From NCBI GenBank assembly GCA_004554665.1, contig SFKY01000007.1:1-64000 (forward strand): DNA of 64,000 nucleotides, written 5' to 3'. A model generated the notes under the pieces. It did no database searches and was not told the DNA's origin. It saw only the letters and a program-made list of their open reading frames with translations. Position numbers and translations under genes: made by a program. This DNA is from Bacteroidales bacterium. Its GTDB lineage: Bacteria; Bacteroidota; Bacteroidia; Bacteroidales; Bacteroidaceae. Numbering within the stretch: position 1 is the stretch's first letter; each line of letters opens with the position of its first letter. Shown piece by piece: positions 34,218-42,049 of the stretch.

Positions 34218-35102
34218 CTATCGCTGGTCTATGCCCCACATCATCTTCTCCCTCAGTGTAGAGAAGTAACGCTGGTTGAGACGCTTCACGATGCGGATAT
34301 CGTAGGGAGCCTTGCGGATGGTGAGCCGTTCGCCCTCGCACCGCTTCTCGGAGCGGCCGTCGATGGCCACGAGGAAGTTGTGGGAACGGCTCTCCACCTC
34401 GAGCGTCACCACACTGTCGTCGTTGATGACGATGGGGCGCACGTTCAGACTGTGTGGAGCCACGGGCGTGATGCACAGGTTGCGCGCGTCGGGTACGATG
34501 ATGGGGCCACCGTTAGACAGTCCGTAGGCCGTGGAGCCGGTGGGGGTGGAGATGATGAGCCCGTCGGCCTGATAGGTGACGAGATACTCGCCATTGATGC
34601 AGGTGCGGATGGATATCATCGAGGCGTTGTCGCGTTTGAGCACGGCGATATCGTTGAGGGCGAAGGGGTGTTCGCTGACGGGGTTCCCGTCGGCCGAGAC
34701 CTCGATGACGGCGTGGTCCTCTATGCGGTAGTTGCCCTCCATCATCTCGCCAAAAGCGCTTTCGATCTCGGAGGGGAGCACGTCGGCCAGGAAGCCGAGC
34801 CTCCCGGTGTTGATGCCGATGATGGGTATGCCCTTTGCGCCCACCCTGCTGGCAGCCTGCAGAAACGTGCCGTCGCCTCCGACGGAAACGGCAAAGTCGG
34901 CCTCGAAGTCGTCGCCGTCGAAAAGCTGGTGGGCGGCCACATCGAGATGGAGCGTGTCAGTAAGGTAGTGATGGAAAGCGCGGTCTATGGCAACTTGCGT
35001 GTTGCTGGAGGAAAGGAATGCGAGGATATTGCGGATGGCTGCCAGCTTATTGTCCTGAAATTCCTTTCCGAAAAGGGCGAAACGCAGTTTTCTTTCTATC
35101 AT
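34218..35102 (-). CDS. nadK: NAD kinase
   Basis: Phosphorylates NAD to NADP. The catalytic GGDGTF is at residues 75-80. The NAD-binding LNDIAVLKRD and the glycine-rich YQADGLIISTPTGSTAYGLSNGGPI segment are present. At 294 aa the length is normal. It is transcribed with the downstream ABC exporter. The intergenic region to the divergent DJ-1 gene is 123 bp. Confidence 0.96.
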   Translation of the reverse strand: MIERKLRFALFGKEFQDNKLAAIRNILAFLSSSNTQVAIDRAFHHYLTDTLHLDVAAHQLFDGDDFEADFAVSVGGDGTFLQAASRVGAKGIPIIGINTGRLGFLADVLPSEIESAFGEMMEGNYRIEDHAVIEVSADGNPVSEHPFALNDIAVLKRDNASMISIRTCINGEYLVTYQADGLIISTPTGSTAYGLSNGGPIIVPDARNLCITPVAPHSLNVRPIVINDDSVVTLEVESRSHNFLVAIDGRSEKRCEGERLTIRKAPYDIRIVKRLNQRYFSTLREKMMWGIDQR

Positions 35103-35162
35103 AAATGATGATTTTTAAATATCTTTATCCCTTGCAAAGTGGTATAAATGATAAACATTTTG

Positions 35163-35170
35163 TACATTTG
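35163..35170 (+). promoter_or_regulatory. Promoter -7 element for the DJ-1/ispD/recG unit
   Basis: TACATTTG fits TAnnTTTG, 55 bp before the ATG at 35226. The -33 position is not conserved. Confidence 0.5.
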
Positions 35171-35225
35171 CAATTGAAACATGCGGCAAAAATACAATTT
35201 TTTGTTGGAAAATAGTGTAGAAATC

Positions 35226-35792
35226 ATGACAAAAGTGTATGAATTTTTAGCCACTGGCTTCGAGGAGGTCGAGGCGCTGGCTCCCGTTGATGTCTTGAGA
35301 CGGGCAGGGATAGACGTGAAAACCGTAAGTATAACCGGCGAGCGCACGGTGACAGGTGCCCACGGCGTGGGGATAGTGGCCGACGTGCTGATAGAGGAAG
35401 TGACCGACTGGGACGAGGCCACGCTGCTCATATTGCCCGGCGGTATGCCCGGCGCGACCAACTTGCGCGACCACGAGGGCGTGCGCAGTGCCGTAGTGGC
35501 ACAGGCTGCAGCCGGCAGGGATGTGGCGGCCATCTGTGCGGCACCATTGGTGCTTGGCAGTGTGGGTGTGCTGGAAGGCAAGAAGGCAACCTGCTATCCC
35601 GGATTTGAGAACCATCTCACAGGAGCTACCTATACAGCCGAGTTGGTGACCGTCGACGGCAATATCGTTACCGGTGCGGGGCCGGCGGCAGCCCTTCCGT
35701 TTGCCTATACATTGCTGAGCCGTATCAAGGGCGAGGCAACGGCTGACACCATCCAGCGCCAGATGCTTGTCAAGGACTATCCTTCTGCGTAA
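35226..35792 (+). CDS. DJ-1/PfpI family protein (YajL-like)
   Basis: 188 aa. It has the DJ-1 pattern: YEFLATGFEEVEALAPVDVLRRAG with the conserved Glu14, ILPGGMPGA, and the nucleophile elbow AAICAAP (Cys104). Relatives act in protection against carbonyl and oxidative stress, though their enzymatic roles are debated. The ATG at 35226 gives the family N-terminus; the upstream frame from 35181 starts in the leader. First gene of a unit with ispD (11 bp gap) and recG. Confidence 0.92.
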   Translation: MTKVYEFLATGFEEVEALAPVDVLRRAGIDVKTVSITGERTVTGAHGVGIVADVLIEEVTDWDEATLLILPGGMPGATNLRDHEGVRSAVVAQAAAGRDVAAICAAPLVLGSVGVLEGKKATCYPGFENHLTGATYTAELVTVDGNIVTGAGPAAALPFAYTLLSRIKGEATADTIQRQMLVKDYPSA

Positions 35793-35803
35793 CCATAGGT
35801 GTG

Positions 35804-36472
35804 ATGGACTATATCATTATCGTGGCCGGAGGCAAGGGACTCCGCATGGGGGGTGACATACCCAAACAGTTTTTGCCCATAAAGGGAAAGCCTGTGCTGA
35901 TGCGTACTATCGAGCGTTTTCACGAGTGCAGTCCGCAGTTGCGGGTCATCTTGGTTTTGCCCCGTGAGCAACAAGACTACTGGCACACGCTCTGTCGCGA
36001 CCACAGTTTTGGCATCGACCATACGGTGGTGGACGGCGGCGACACCCGCTTTGGGTCGTGCCGAAACGGGTTGGCAGCCATTCCCGACGACGAGGAGGGT
36101 GTCGTGGGCATACACGATGGTGTGCGCCCCTTTGTGTCGGCCGACACGGTGGAGCGATGCTTCGCCCGGGCCCGCCAGTGTGGGGCCGCTATCCCCGTGT
36201 TGCCAGTGACCGACTCGCTGCGCCGTGTCTCCGGCGATGGGAAGAGCAGCCACGGTGTGAACCGTAGCGAGTATCGTGCGGTGCAGACACCGCAGGCTTT
36301 CAGCATACAGGTGCTGAAAAAGGCCTACAGGCAGCCCTATCAGGACTCCTTTACGGATGACGCATCGGTGGTAGAGGCTATGGGCGTGAAGGTAGACATG
36401 GTGGAGGGAAACCGCGAGAACATCAAGCTGACTACTCCCTTTGACCTGAAAATAGCAGAAACGCTGTGTTAG
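35804..36472 (+). CDS. ispD: 2-C-methyl-D-erythritol 4-phosphate cytidylyltransferase
   Basis: Third step of the MEP isoprenoid pathway: couples MEP to CTP. The start DYIIIVAGGKGLRMGGDIPKQFLPI carries the nucleotide-binding signature. The middle has IHDGVRPFV, and the C-terminal half has YRAVQTPQAF, ESFTDD-like DSFTDDASVVEA and GNRENIKLTTPFDL, all typical. The ATG at 35804 (222 aa) is preferred over GTG at 35801. The stop overlaps the recG GTG. Confidence 0.96.
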   Translation: MDYIIIVAGGKGLRMGGDIPKQFLPIKGKPVLMRTIERFHECSPQLRVILVLPREQQDYWHTLCRDHSFGIDHTVVDGGDTRFGSCRNGLAAIPDDEEGVVGIHDGVRPFVSADTVERCFARARQCGAAIPVLPVTDSLRRVSGDGKSSHGVNRSEYRAVQTPQAFSIQVLKKAYRQPYQDSFTDDASVVEAMGVKVDMVEGNRENIKLTTPFDLKIAETLC

Positions 36473-38565
36473 ACATCCTCGGACAAGATATCATGTACCT
36501 GTCGGGCGTAGGCCCGAAAAAGAAAGAGATATTGAACCGCGAGCTCAATATCCATACGTGGCGTGACTTGCTCGAATACTATCCCTATAAATACGTTGAC
36601 CGAAGCAGAATCTATGCCATCAGCGAACTGGCTGCCGACATGCCGTTTGTACAGATAAAGGGACGCATCCTAAGTTTTGACGAGTACGAGATGGGCAGAA
36701 ACAAGAAGCGTGTGGTGGCCCACTTTACAGATGGTCAAGGCATCGTGGACCTGGTCTGGTTTAGTGGTGCGCAATATATCTACAAGACCTACAAGTTGGG
36801 GACGGAATATATTGTCTTCGGAAAACCCACGGTGTACGGCGGGAGGTACCAGTTTGCCCATCCTGATATGGACGATGCGGCCTCGCTCCAGCTCTCGGAA
36901 ATGGGCATGCAGCCCTATTACATCACTACGGAGCGCATGAAAAAGGCCGGACTGACCTCGCGCGGCGTGGAGAAGATGACCAAGACGCTGATAGGCAAAC
37001 TGCCCGAGACGCTGCCCGAGACATTGCCGCCCTATATCACTGCCCCGCTGCATCTCGTCTCGCGTCGCGACGCTTTGCGGCAGATACATTATCCCAAAAA
37101 CGTGCAGGAGATGCAGGAGGCACGGTTGCGCCTGAAGTTTGAAGAACTGTTTTACGTACAACTCAATATCCTGCGTTACGCACGCGACCACCGCCGCAGA
37201 TATCGGGGATATATCTTCGGTCACGTGGGCAACCTCTTCAACGAGTTTTATTACCATCACCTGTCTTTCGCGCTCACTGCAGCCCAGAAGCGGGTGATAC
37301 GCGAGATAAGGGGCGACATGGGCACGGGCCGGCAGATGAACCGTCTGTTGCAGGGCGATGTGGGCTCTGGCAAGACGCTGGTGGCCCTCATGTCGATGCT
37401 CATAGCGCTTGACAACGGATTTCAGGCTTGCATCATGGCTCCCACGGAGATTTTGGCCGAGCAGCATTATCACACCATCCAGAGTTTTTTGCAGGGTATG
37501 GACGTGCAGGTGGAACTTCTGACGGGCATCGTCAAAGGAAAGCGGCGCGAGCAGACACTGGAACGGCTCGCCAAGGGCGAGGTGCAGATTCTGGTGGGTA
37601 CCCATGCGGTGATAGAAGACCCGGTGCGCTTTGCACGGCTGGGGATGGCGGTCGTGGATGAGCAGCACCGCTTCGGCGTGGCGCAGCGCGCCAAACTGTG
37701 GGCGAAGAGTGAGAATCCGCCCCATATCCTTGTAATGACGGCCACCCCCATTCCGCGCACGTTGGCCATGACGCTGTACGGCGACTTGGATGTGAGCGTG
37801 ATAGACGAGTTGCCCCCTGGCCGCAAACCTGTGCAGACGCTGCACAAGTTTGACACCCAGCTTACCAGTCTCTATCAGGGCATACGCCAGCAGGTGGATC
37901 AGGGGCGGCAGGTGTACATCGTCTTCCCACTGATAGAGGAGAGCGAGAAGACCGACCTCAAGAATCTGGAAGCCGGCTATGCCTCGCTGTGCGAGATATT
38001 TCCCGATTACCGGTTGAGCAAGGTGCATGGCAAGATGAAATCGAAAGAGAAAGAGGAGGAGATGAGGCGCTTCGTGAGTGGTGAGACACAGATTCTGGTG
38101 GCCACCACGGTGATAGAGGTGGGTGTGAATGTGCCCAACGCCTCGGTGATGGTCATCCTCGATGCCCAGCGGTTCGGACTGTCGCAGCTCCACCAGTTGC
38201 GTGGCCGTGTGGGGCGTGGTGCCGACCAGAGTTACTGCATATTGGTGACCAATTACAAACTGGCGGAAGACACGCGCAAGCGTATCGACATCATGTGCGA
38301 CACCAACGACGGATTCCGCATAGCCGAGGCCGACCTGAAACTTCGTGGGCCGGGCGATTTGGAGGGCACACAGCAGAGTGGCATTGCCTTTGACCTGAAA
38401 ATCGCAGACATTGCGCGCGACGGTCAGCTTGTCCAGATGGCCCGAGATGAGGCGCAAAAAATCATCGACAATGACCCTAATTGTGACAGCGAGACCTACA
38501 GGATGTTGTGGGATAGGTTAAAAGAATTAAGAAAATCGGATGTCAACTGGTCAGCCATCAGTTAG
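36466..38565 (+). CDS. recG: ATP-dependent DNA helicase RecG
   Basis: Branch-migration helicase that remodels stalled forks and Holliday junctions. The N-terminal wedge domain (about residues 60-150, OB fold) follows YLSGVGPKKKEILNRE. Walker A GDVGSGKT is at 297-304, the DEQH box at 398-401 followed by RFGVAQRAKL, then ATPIPRTLAM. The second helicase domain has VIEVGVNVPNASVMVI and QLHQLRGRVGRG. It is 699 aa from GTG at 36466; an ATG at 36493 is an alternative. It overlaps ispD by seven bases. Confidence 0.96.
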   Translation: MLDILGQDIMYLSGVGPKKKEILNRELNIHTWRDLLEYYPYKYVDRSRIYAISELAADMPFVQIKGRILSFDEYEMGRNKKRVVAHFTDGQGIVDLVWFSGAQYIYKTYKLGTEYIVFGKPTVYGGRYQFAHPDMDDAASLQLSEMGMQPYYITTERMKKAGLTSRGVEKMTKTLIGKLPETLPETLPPYITAPLHLVSRRDALRQIHYPKNVQEMQEARLRLKFEELFYVQLNILRYARDHRRRYRGYIFGHVGNLFNEFYYHHLSFALTAAQKRVIREIRGDMGTGRQMNRLLQGDVGSGKTLVALMSMLIALDNGFQACIMAPTEILAEQHYHTIQSFLQGMDVQVELLTGIVKGKRREQTLERLAKGEVQILVGTHAVIEDPVRFARLGMAVVDEQHRFGVAQRAKLWAKSENPPHILVMTATPIPRTLAMTLYGDLDVSVIDELPPGRKPVQTLHKFDTQLTSLYQGIRQQVDQGRQVYIVFPLIEESEKTDLKNLEAGYASLCEIFPDYRLSKVHGKMKSKEKEEEMRRFVSGETQILVATTVIEVGVNVPNASVMVILDAQRFGLSQLHQLRGRVGRGADQSYCILVTNYKLAEDTRKRIDIMCDTNDGFRIAEADLKLRGPGDLEGTQQSGIAFDLKIADIARDGQLVQMARDEAQKIIDNDPNCDSETYRMLWDRLKELRKSDVNWSAIS

Positions 38566-38684
38566 TTGGCCAGAAGTCCACTTTTCGCCTATTTATCGCA
38601 TAATGAGGCAGTTTCGTACGTCTTTGATATGTTAATTTCACAATAAATTCTGTTAATTAGACATTTTTTATCAAAGAAAATTGC

Positions 38685-38692
38685 TACCTTTG
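38685..38692 (+). promoter_or_regulatory. Promoter -7 element for the M23 peptidase gene
   Basis: TACCTTTG, an exact TAnnTTTG match, about 105 bp before the ATG at 38798. The leader carries a 9-bp perfect inverted repeat (TTTCATCTG at 38737-38745, CAGATGAAA at 38770-38778). The rest of the 232-bp gap after recG shows nothing recognisable. Confidence 0.5.
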
Positions 38693-38797
38693 CCATGTCT
38701 AAATTACATGTCGAACCTTTTTTGGCATTCAAACCCTTTCATCTGTGTCACGATTGCCTCGGCTTTATGCAGATGAAACAAGCCTAAGAAAACAAAT

Positions 38798-39742
38798 ATG
38801 ACTTTTAAAAAAATCGTAAAATCAATAGCATTTGGAGCTCTTCTTTTCATGTCTGCCCAACCTGTAACTGCCCAAGACCTGCTTGCGCGTCAGGCTCCCG
38901 TAGATAGGAAGATGAAAAGAGTGGATACACTTGCATTGCAGAACCTCATCAACCGCGAAAACATCCAGTCTCCTTCGGCTGAACTTTATGATGACTGGGA
39001 TAATACTTACGCACACAAGGCTACAGAACTTCCCGATTCGTTCAGAATAGACCTCCGTCATTTTCACATGCCCACTACCAGTCGTGTGGTGACTTCCAAT
39101 TTTGGTAGTCGTTGGGGTCGGCAACACAAAGGTATCGACCTCAAGGTCTACATTGGCGATACCATCCGCTCGGCTTTCTCCGGCAAGGTGCGTATGGTCA
39201 AATATGAGCGTGGTGGCTATGGCAAGTATATCGTCATCCGTCACTCTAACGGTCTGGAAACCATCTATGGTCACTTGTCCAAGCAGTTGGTGGAGGAAAA
39301 CCAGGTGGTACGCGCCGGCGAGGTGATAGGACTGGGCGGCAATACGGGTAGAAGTACGGGTTCGCACCTGCACTTTGAGACACGTCTTTGCGGCGTGGCG
39401 CTCAATCCCGCTATCCTTTTCGACTTCCGTGCACAGGATGTGGTGGCAGACAGTTACCTTTTCCGCAAGAATACTTACATGGCCGAGTCTTCAGAGGCCA
39501 ACCGCCTGCGTGGCAAGATAGGAAACGGCAGCTATACACGCGAAGAGGTGCAGGGTGAGATGGCTTACGGATCCGAAACAGAGCAGGTGGCAGAGGAGAA
39601 GCAGTACCACAAGGTGGCCAAGGGCGAGACCCTCAGTGCCATTGCCAAAAAGCGTGGTGTGTCCGTCTCGTCTCTCTGCAAGCTCAACCGCATCAGCAAG
39701 CGTACAAGGTTGCGTCCTGGTCAGATATTGCGATACTCATAA
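38798..39742 (+). CDS. Secreted M23 peptidase with LysM domain
   Basis: 314 aa cell-wall protein. The signal peptide ends near MSAQPVTAQ. The M23 LytM domain (about residues 95-215) has zinc ligands in RQHKGIDLKV (His110, Asp114) and SHLHFETRL (His190, His192), so it looks catalytically complete. A C-terminal LysM (about 267-314, YHKVAKGETLSAIAKKRGVSVSSLCKLN) binds peptidoglycan. It likely acts as a cross-link endopeptidase or as an amidase activator during division. Single gene with its own promoter and terminator. Confidence 0.92.
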   Translation: MTFKKIVKSIAFGALLFMSAQPVTAQDLLARQAPVDRKMKRVDTLALQNLINRENIQSPSAELYDDWDNTYAHKATELPDSFRIDLRHFHMPTTSRVVTSNFGSRWGRQHKGIDLKVYIGDTIRSAFSGKVRMVKYERGGYGKYIVIRHSNGLETIYGHLSKQLVEENQVVRAGEVIGLGGNTGRSTGSHLHFETRLCGVALNPAILFDFRAQDVVADSYLFRKNTYMAESSEANRLRGKIGNGSYTREEVQGEMAYGSETEQVAEEKQYHKVAKGETLSAIAKKRGVSVSSLCKLNRISKRTRLRPGQILRYS

Positions 39743-39767
39743 CCTATTATAATAAAAACAAAGCAAG

Positions 39768-39814
39768 AAGACGTGCCCGAGGAGAATCCTTTCTCTATCG
39801 GGCGCGTCTTTTTT
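39768..39814 (+). terminator. Intrinsic terminator after the M23 peptidase gene
   Basis: A 13-bp stem (AAGACGTGCCCGA at 39768-39780 with TCGGGCGCGTCTT at 39798-39810, one T/G mismatch) is followed by a T run to 39814. It starts 26 bp after the stop codon. Confidence 0.88.
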
Positions 39815-39838
39815 AGATACCCACTGTCTGGAGCCGTT

Positions 39839-39893
39839 GCGGCATTTAGAAGGGCTAAATGCCGTCTTTACGCGGCTAAAGGTGGCATTTGGC
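39839..39893. repeat. Interspersed modular repeat, copy F
   Basis: A half-module (GGCATTTAG), then GCTAAATGCCGTCTTTACGC and the reverse-orientation GGCTAAAGGTGGCATTTGGC. It lies just after the M23 terminator and before the HigBA-like pair. It is the most degraded full copy. Confidence 0.8.
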
Positions 39894-40017
39894 AAAAGGA
39901 AGTGACTTCTTCATTTTTTTTGAACGCTGCATTCTTATGTTTTTGGGGATAGAGTTAGTGGCTATTTATATTGCAATAGCTTAATCTAACTTTCGTGAGA
40001 AAAATATGTTCACAGTT

Positions 40018-40049
40018 TTTGTGAATATAGAGGTTTTTTCCTATCTTTG
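40018..40049 (+). promoter_or_regulatory. Promoter of the toxin-antitoxin pair
   Basis: TTTG (40018-40021), a 20-bp spacer and TATCTTTG (40042-40049): a full match to the Bacteroidota consensus. Expected transcription start is near 40056, only a few bases before the toxin reading frame becomes family-like. The in-frame ATG at 40006 is therefore upstream of the transcript. Confidence 0.8.
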
Positions 40050-40062
40050 CAATTATAACGAA

Positions 40063-40386
40063 ATCATACAGATAGAGGTCAATTTCAAAGAAGTTTATTT
40101 GCGTGACTTGTACGTAAAAGGACAAGCAGACAAGAAACACCGATTTCAACCGCAGATAGTAAGAAAATATATCCGTGTTGTCGACCTGATGAAAGCAGAA
40201 TTTGACGTGTGCGGATTGGCCAAGTACCATTCTCTCAATTACGAACGTTTGTGCGGAGACAAACAAGGCCTCTCCTCAGTGCGGGTTAATGACAAGTATC
40301 GTATAGAGTTTGAGGAGCAGACGAGGGATGGACAGACTGTTGCCTCTATTTGCAATATAGTAGAATTATCAAACCATTATAAATAA
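40063..40386 (+). CDS. higB: RelE/ParE-type toxin, HigB-like
   Basis: 107 aa if it begins at ATC 40063. The core is IQIEVNFKEVYLRDLYVKGQADKKHRFQPQIVRKYIRVV, then LSSVRVNDKYRIEFE and the terminal CNIVELSNHYK, matching Bacteroidota HigB-like mRNA interferases. It is paired with a HigA-type antitoxin 10 bp downstream, the inverted toxin-first order of higBA. No ATG, GTG or TTG lies between the promoter and the conserved core; the expected first codon reads ATC. The gene may use a weak start, begin at 40006 from another promoter, or be disabled. Confidence 0.78.
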   Translation: MIQIEVNFKEVYLRDLYVKGQADKKHRFQPQIVRKYIRVVDLMKAEFDVCGLAKYHSLNYERLCGDKQGLSSVRVNDKYRIEFEEQTRDGQTVASICNIVELSNHYK

Positions 40387-40396
40387 CAATCGAGTT

Positions 40397-40741
40397 ATGG
40401 GAACATCACAGATACATACGCCTGACATGTCGGCCAATCAGCTTATTCCGGCCTACCCTACACACCCGGGGGAGATTCTGAAAGAAGAGGTGACGTTTCG
40501 CGGCATATCCCAGCGCAAACTGGCTGAAGAGATGGGAATCGCCTACTCGGCTTTAAACGAGATATTGAATGGGCGCAGGGCGCTGACAGAAAAAACAGCC
40601 TTGCTTTTTGAGGCTGCTTTAGGGGTGGATGCTGAACCACTGATGCGTTTGCAGTTGACTTACAATATGCAGATGGCACGTGCGGATGCCTCATTTATGA
40701 GCAGGCTATCTAAGGTGAGACGTATAGCTGCGGCTTTATAA
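40397..40741 (+). CDS. higA: HigA-like antitoxin, XRE family
   Basis: 114 aa DNA-binding antitoxin. PTHPGEILKEEVTFRGISQRKLAEEMGIAYSALNEILNGRRALTEKTA is the HigA helix-turn-helix (about residues 22-70). The rest, ALGVDAEPLMRLQLTYNMQMARA, is the usual follow-on. It should neutralise the upstream toxin and repress the shared promoter at 40018-40049. Its own start is a normal ATG. The TlpA operon begins only 48 bp after its stop. Confidence 0.9.
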   Translation: MGTSQIHTPDMSANQLIPAYPTHPGEILKEEVTFRGISQRKLAEEMGIAYSALNEILNGRRALTEKTALLFEAALGVDAEPLMRLQLTYNMQMARADASFMSRLSKVRRIAAAL

Positions 40742-40753
40742 GATGTAGATAGT

Positions 40754-40761
40754 TATCTTTG
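40754..40761 (+). promoter_or_regulatory. Promoter -7 element for the TlpA/exporter operon
   Basis: TATCTTTG, an exact match, 28 bp before the ATG at 40790. No TTTG is found at -33. Confidence 0.5.
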
Positions 40762-40789
40762 TACTATTGATAAAAGAAAGGAATTGCCA

Positions 40790-41314
40790 ATGAGAAAGAT
40801 GTTGATGGCACTGTTGCTCCTGTGGGGAACTGCAGTTGCGCTGTGTGCGCAGGATTTGGACGAGAAGTATGCCGCCGAGTTGCTGAAACCCGGCACCGAG
40901 GCACCTGATATGTACATAGGCCGGTCCAAGGAGGGCAAGCCCATGCGGCTGAGCGAACTTCGTGGCCGCCATGTGTTGCTCTATTTTTGGGCATCGTGGT
41001 GTGGAGACTGCCGGCGTGAGACTCCTGCCCTGAAGGAGATAGCGTGCGCTTATCCGTCTGACAAGGTGCAGTTGGTGGGCATATCGTACGACACAGACAG
41101 CTGTGCCATGCAGGACTATGTGAAGAAGCAGGAGATAGGCTGGATAGTGTACAGCGAACTGAAAAAGTGGAAGAAAGATACCACCACAGACCGTCTGTAC
41201 CATGTCAGTTGGATTCCCACGCTCTACCTCATTGCCCCTGACGGCAAGGTGGCGCTGGCCACAGTGATGGTGGACAAGGTGGCCAAGCTGCTGGAAACCC
41301 TCTACAAGAAGTGA
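40790..41314 (+). CDS. TlpA-like thiol:disulfide oxidoreductase
   Basis: 174 aa exported thioredoxin-fold protein. The signal peptide is about MRKMLMALLLLWGTAVALCA. The active site is ASWCGDCRRE (Cys71, Cys74), an unusual CGDC spacing pair. The cis-Pro lies in VSWIPTLYLI. It probably reduces or checks disulfides in the periplasm. The ATG at 40790 is used rather than TTG 40784. Its stop lies just before the exporter ATPase start, so it is co-translated with that operon. Confidence 0.9.
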   Translation: MRKMLMALLLLWGTAVALCAQDLDEKYAAELLKPGTEAPDMYIGRSKEGKPMRLSELRGRHVLLYFWASWCGDCRRETPALKEIACAYPSDKVQLVGISYDTDSCAMQDYVKKQEIGWIVYSELKKWKKDTTTDRLYHVSWIPTLYLIAPDGKVALATVMVDKVAKLLETLYKK

Positions 41315-41316
41315 CG

Positions 41317-42036
41317 ATGATTTCCCTGCGCGACATACACAAGACCTACCACGGCGCACAGCCCCTGCATGTGCTCAAGGGGGTGAGCCTCGATATCGCC
41401 GATGGCGAGTTTGTCTCTATCATGGGAGCCTCGGGTTCGGGCAAGTCCACATTGCTCAATATCCTTGGCATTCTCGACAACTACGATTCGGGCGAGTACC
41501 ATTTGGCCGGGACGCTCATCCGTGACCTCTCCGAGACCCGTGCTGCCGAATACCGTAACCGCATGATCGGATTCATCTTCCAGAGCTTTAACCTGATAGG
41601 CTTTAAGACGGCTGTGGAGAACGTGGAACTGCCGCTTTTCTACCAAGGGGTGGGGCGGAAGACGCGCCATCGTCTGGCGATGGAATACCTGGACAGGTTG
41701 GGGTTGGCAGATTGGGCCGACCATTATCCCAACGAGATGAGCGGAGGGCAGAAACAGCGTGTGGCCATCGCACGGGCACTCATCACGCAGCCCAAGATGA
41801 TTTTGGCCGACGAACCTACAGGCGCACTCGACTCGAAGACGAGTGCGGAGGTGATGGCGCTGCTCAAGCAACTCAATGCGGACGAGGGAAAGACCATCGT
41901 GGTGGTGACGCACGAGAGCGGCGTGGCCAACGAGACCAATAAGATCGTGCACATCAAGGACGGCGTGATAGGTCGCATAGAGGAGAATACGGACCACAAG
42001 GCCAGTCCCTTCGGACTGGGAGGCATGATGAAATGA
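41317..42036 (+). CDS. MacB/LolD-type ABC transporter ATPase
   Basis: 239 aa ATPase. Walker A is GASGSGKST, the Q-loop is in GFIFQSFNLIGFKTAVENVELPL, the signature is MSGGQKQRVAIARAL, and Walker B is MILADEPTGALD. QSFNLI and the LD(S/T)KTSAEVMALL end are typical of the mechanotransmission class (MacB, LolD, FtsE). It should drive the two FtsX-fold permeases that follow. ATG 41317 gives the family start MISLRDIHKTYHG; GTG 41311 is possible. Confidence 0.93.
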   Translation: MISLRDIHKTYHGAQPLHVLKGVSLDIADGEFVSIMGASGSGKSTLLNILGILDNYDSGEYHLAGTLIRDLSETRAAEYRNRMIGFIFQSFNLIGFKTAVENVELPLFYQGVGRKTRHRLAMEYLDRLGLADWADHYPNEMSGGQKQRVAIARALITQPKMILADEPTGALDSKTSAEVMALLKQLNADEGKTIVVVTHESGVANETNKIVHIKDGVIGRIEENTDHKASPFGLGGMMK

Positions 42037-42049
42037 TGCACGGGCGCTT

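Noticed and set aside
40006..40062. ATG at 40006 as the toxin start
   Set aside because: It precedes a full-consensus promoter and would add about 19 residues not seen in the family; kept only as an alternative.
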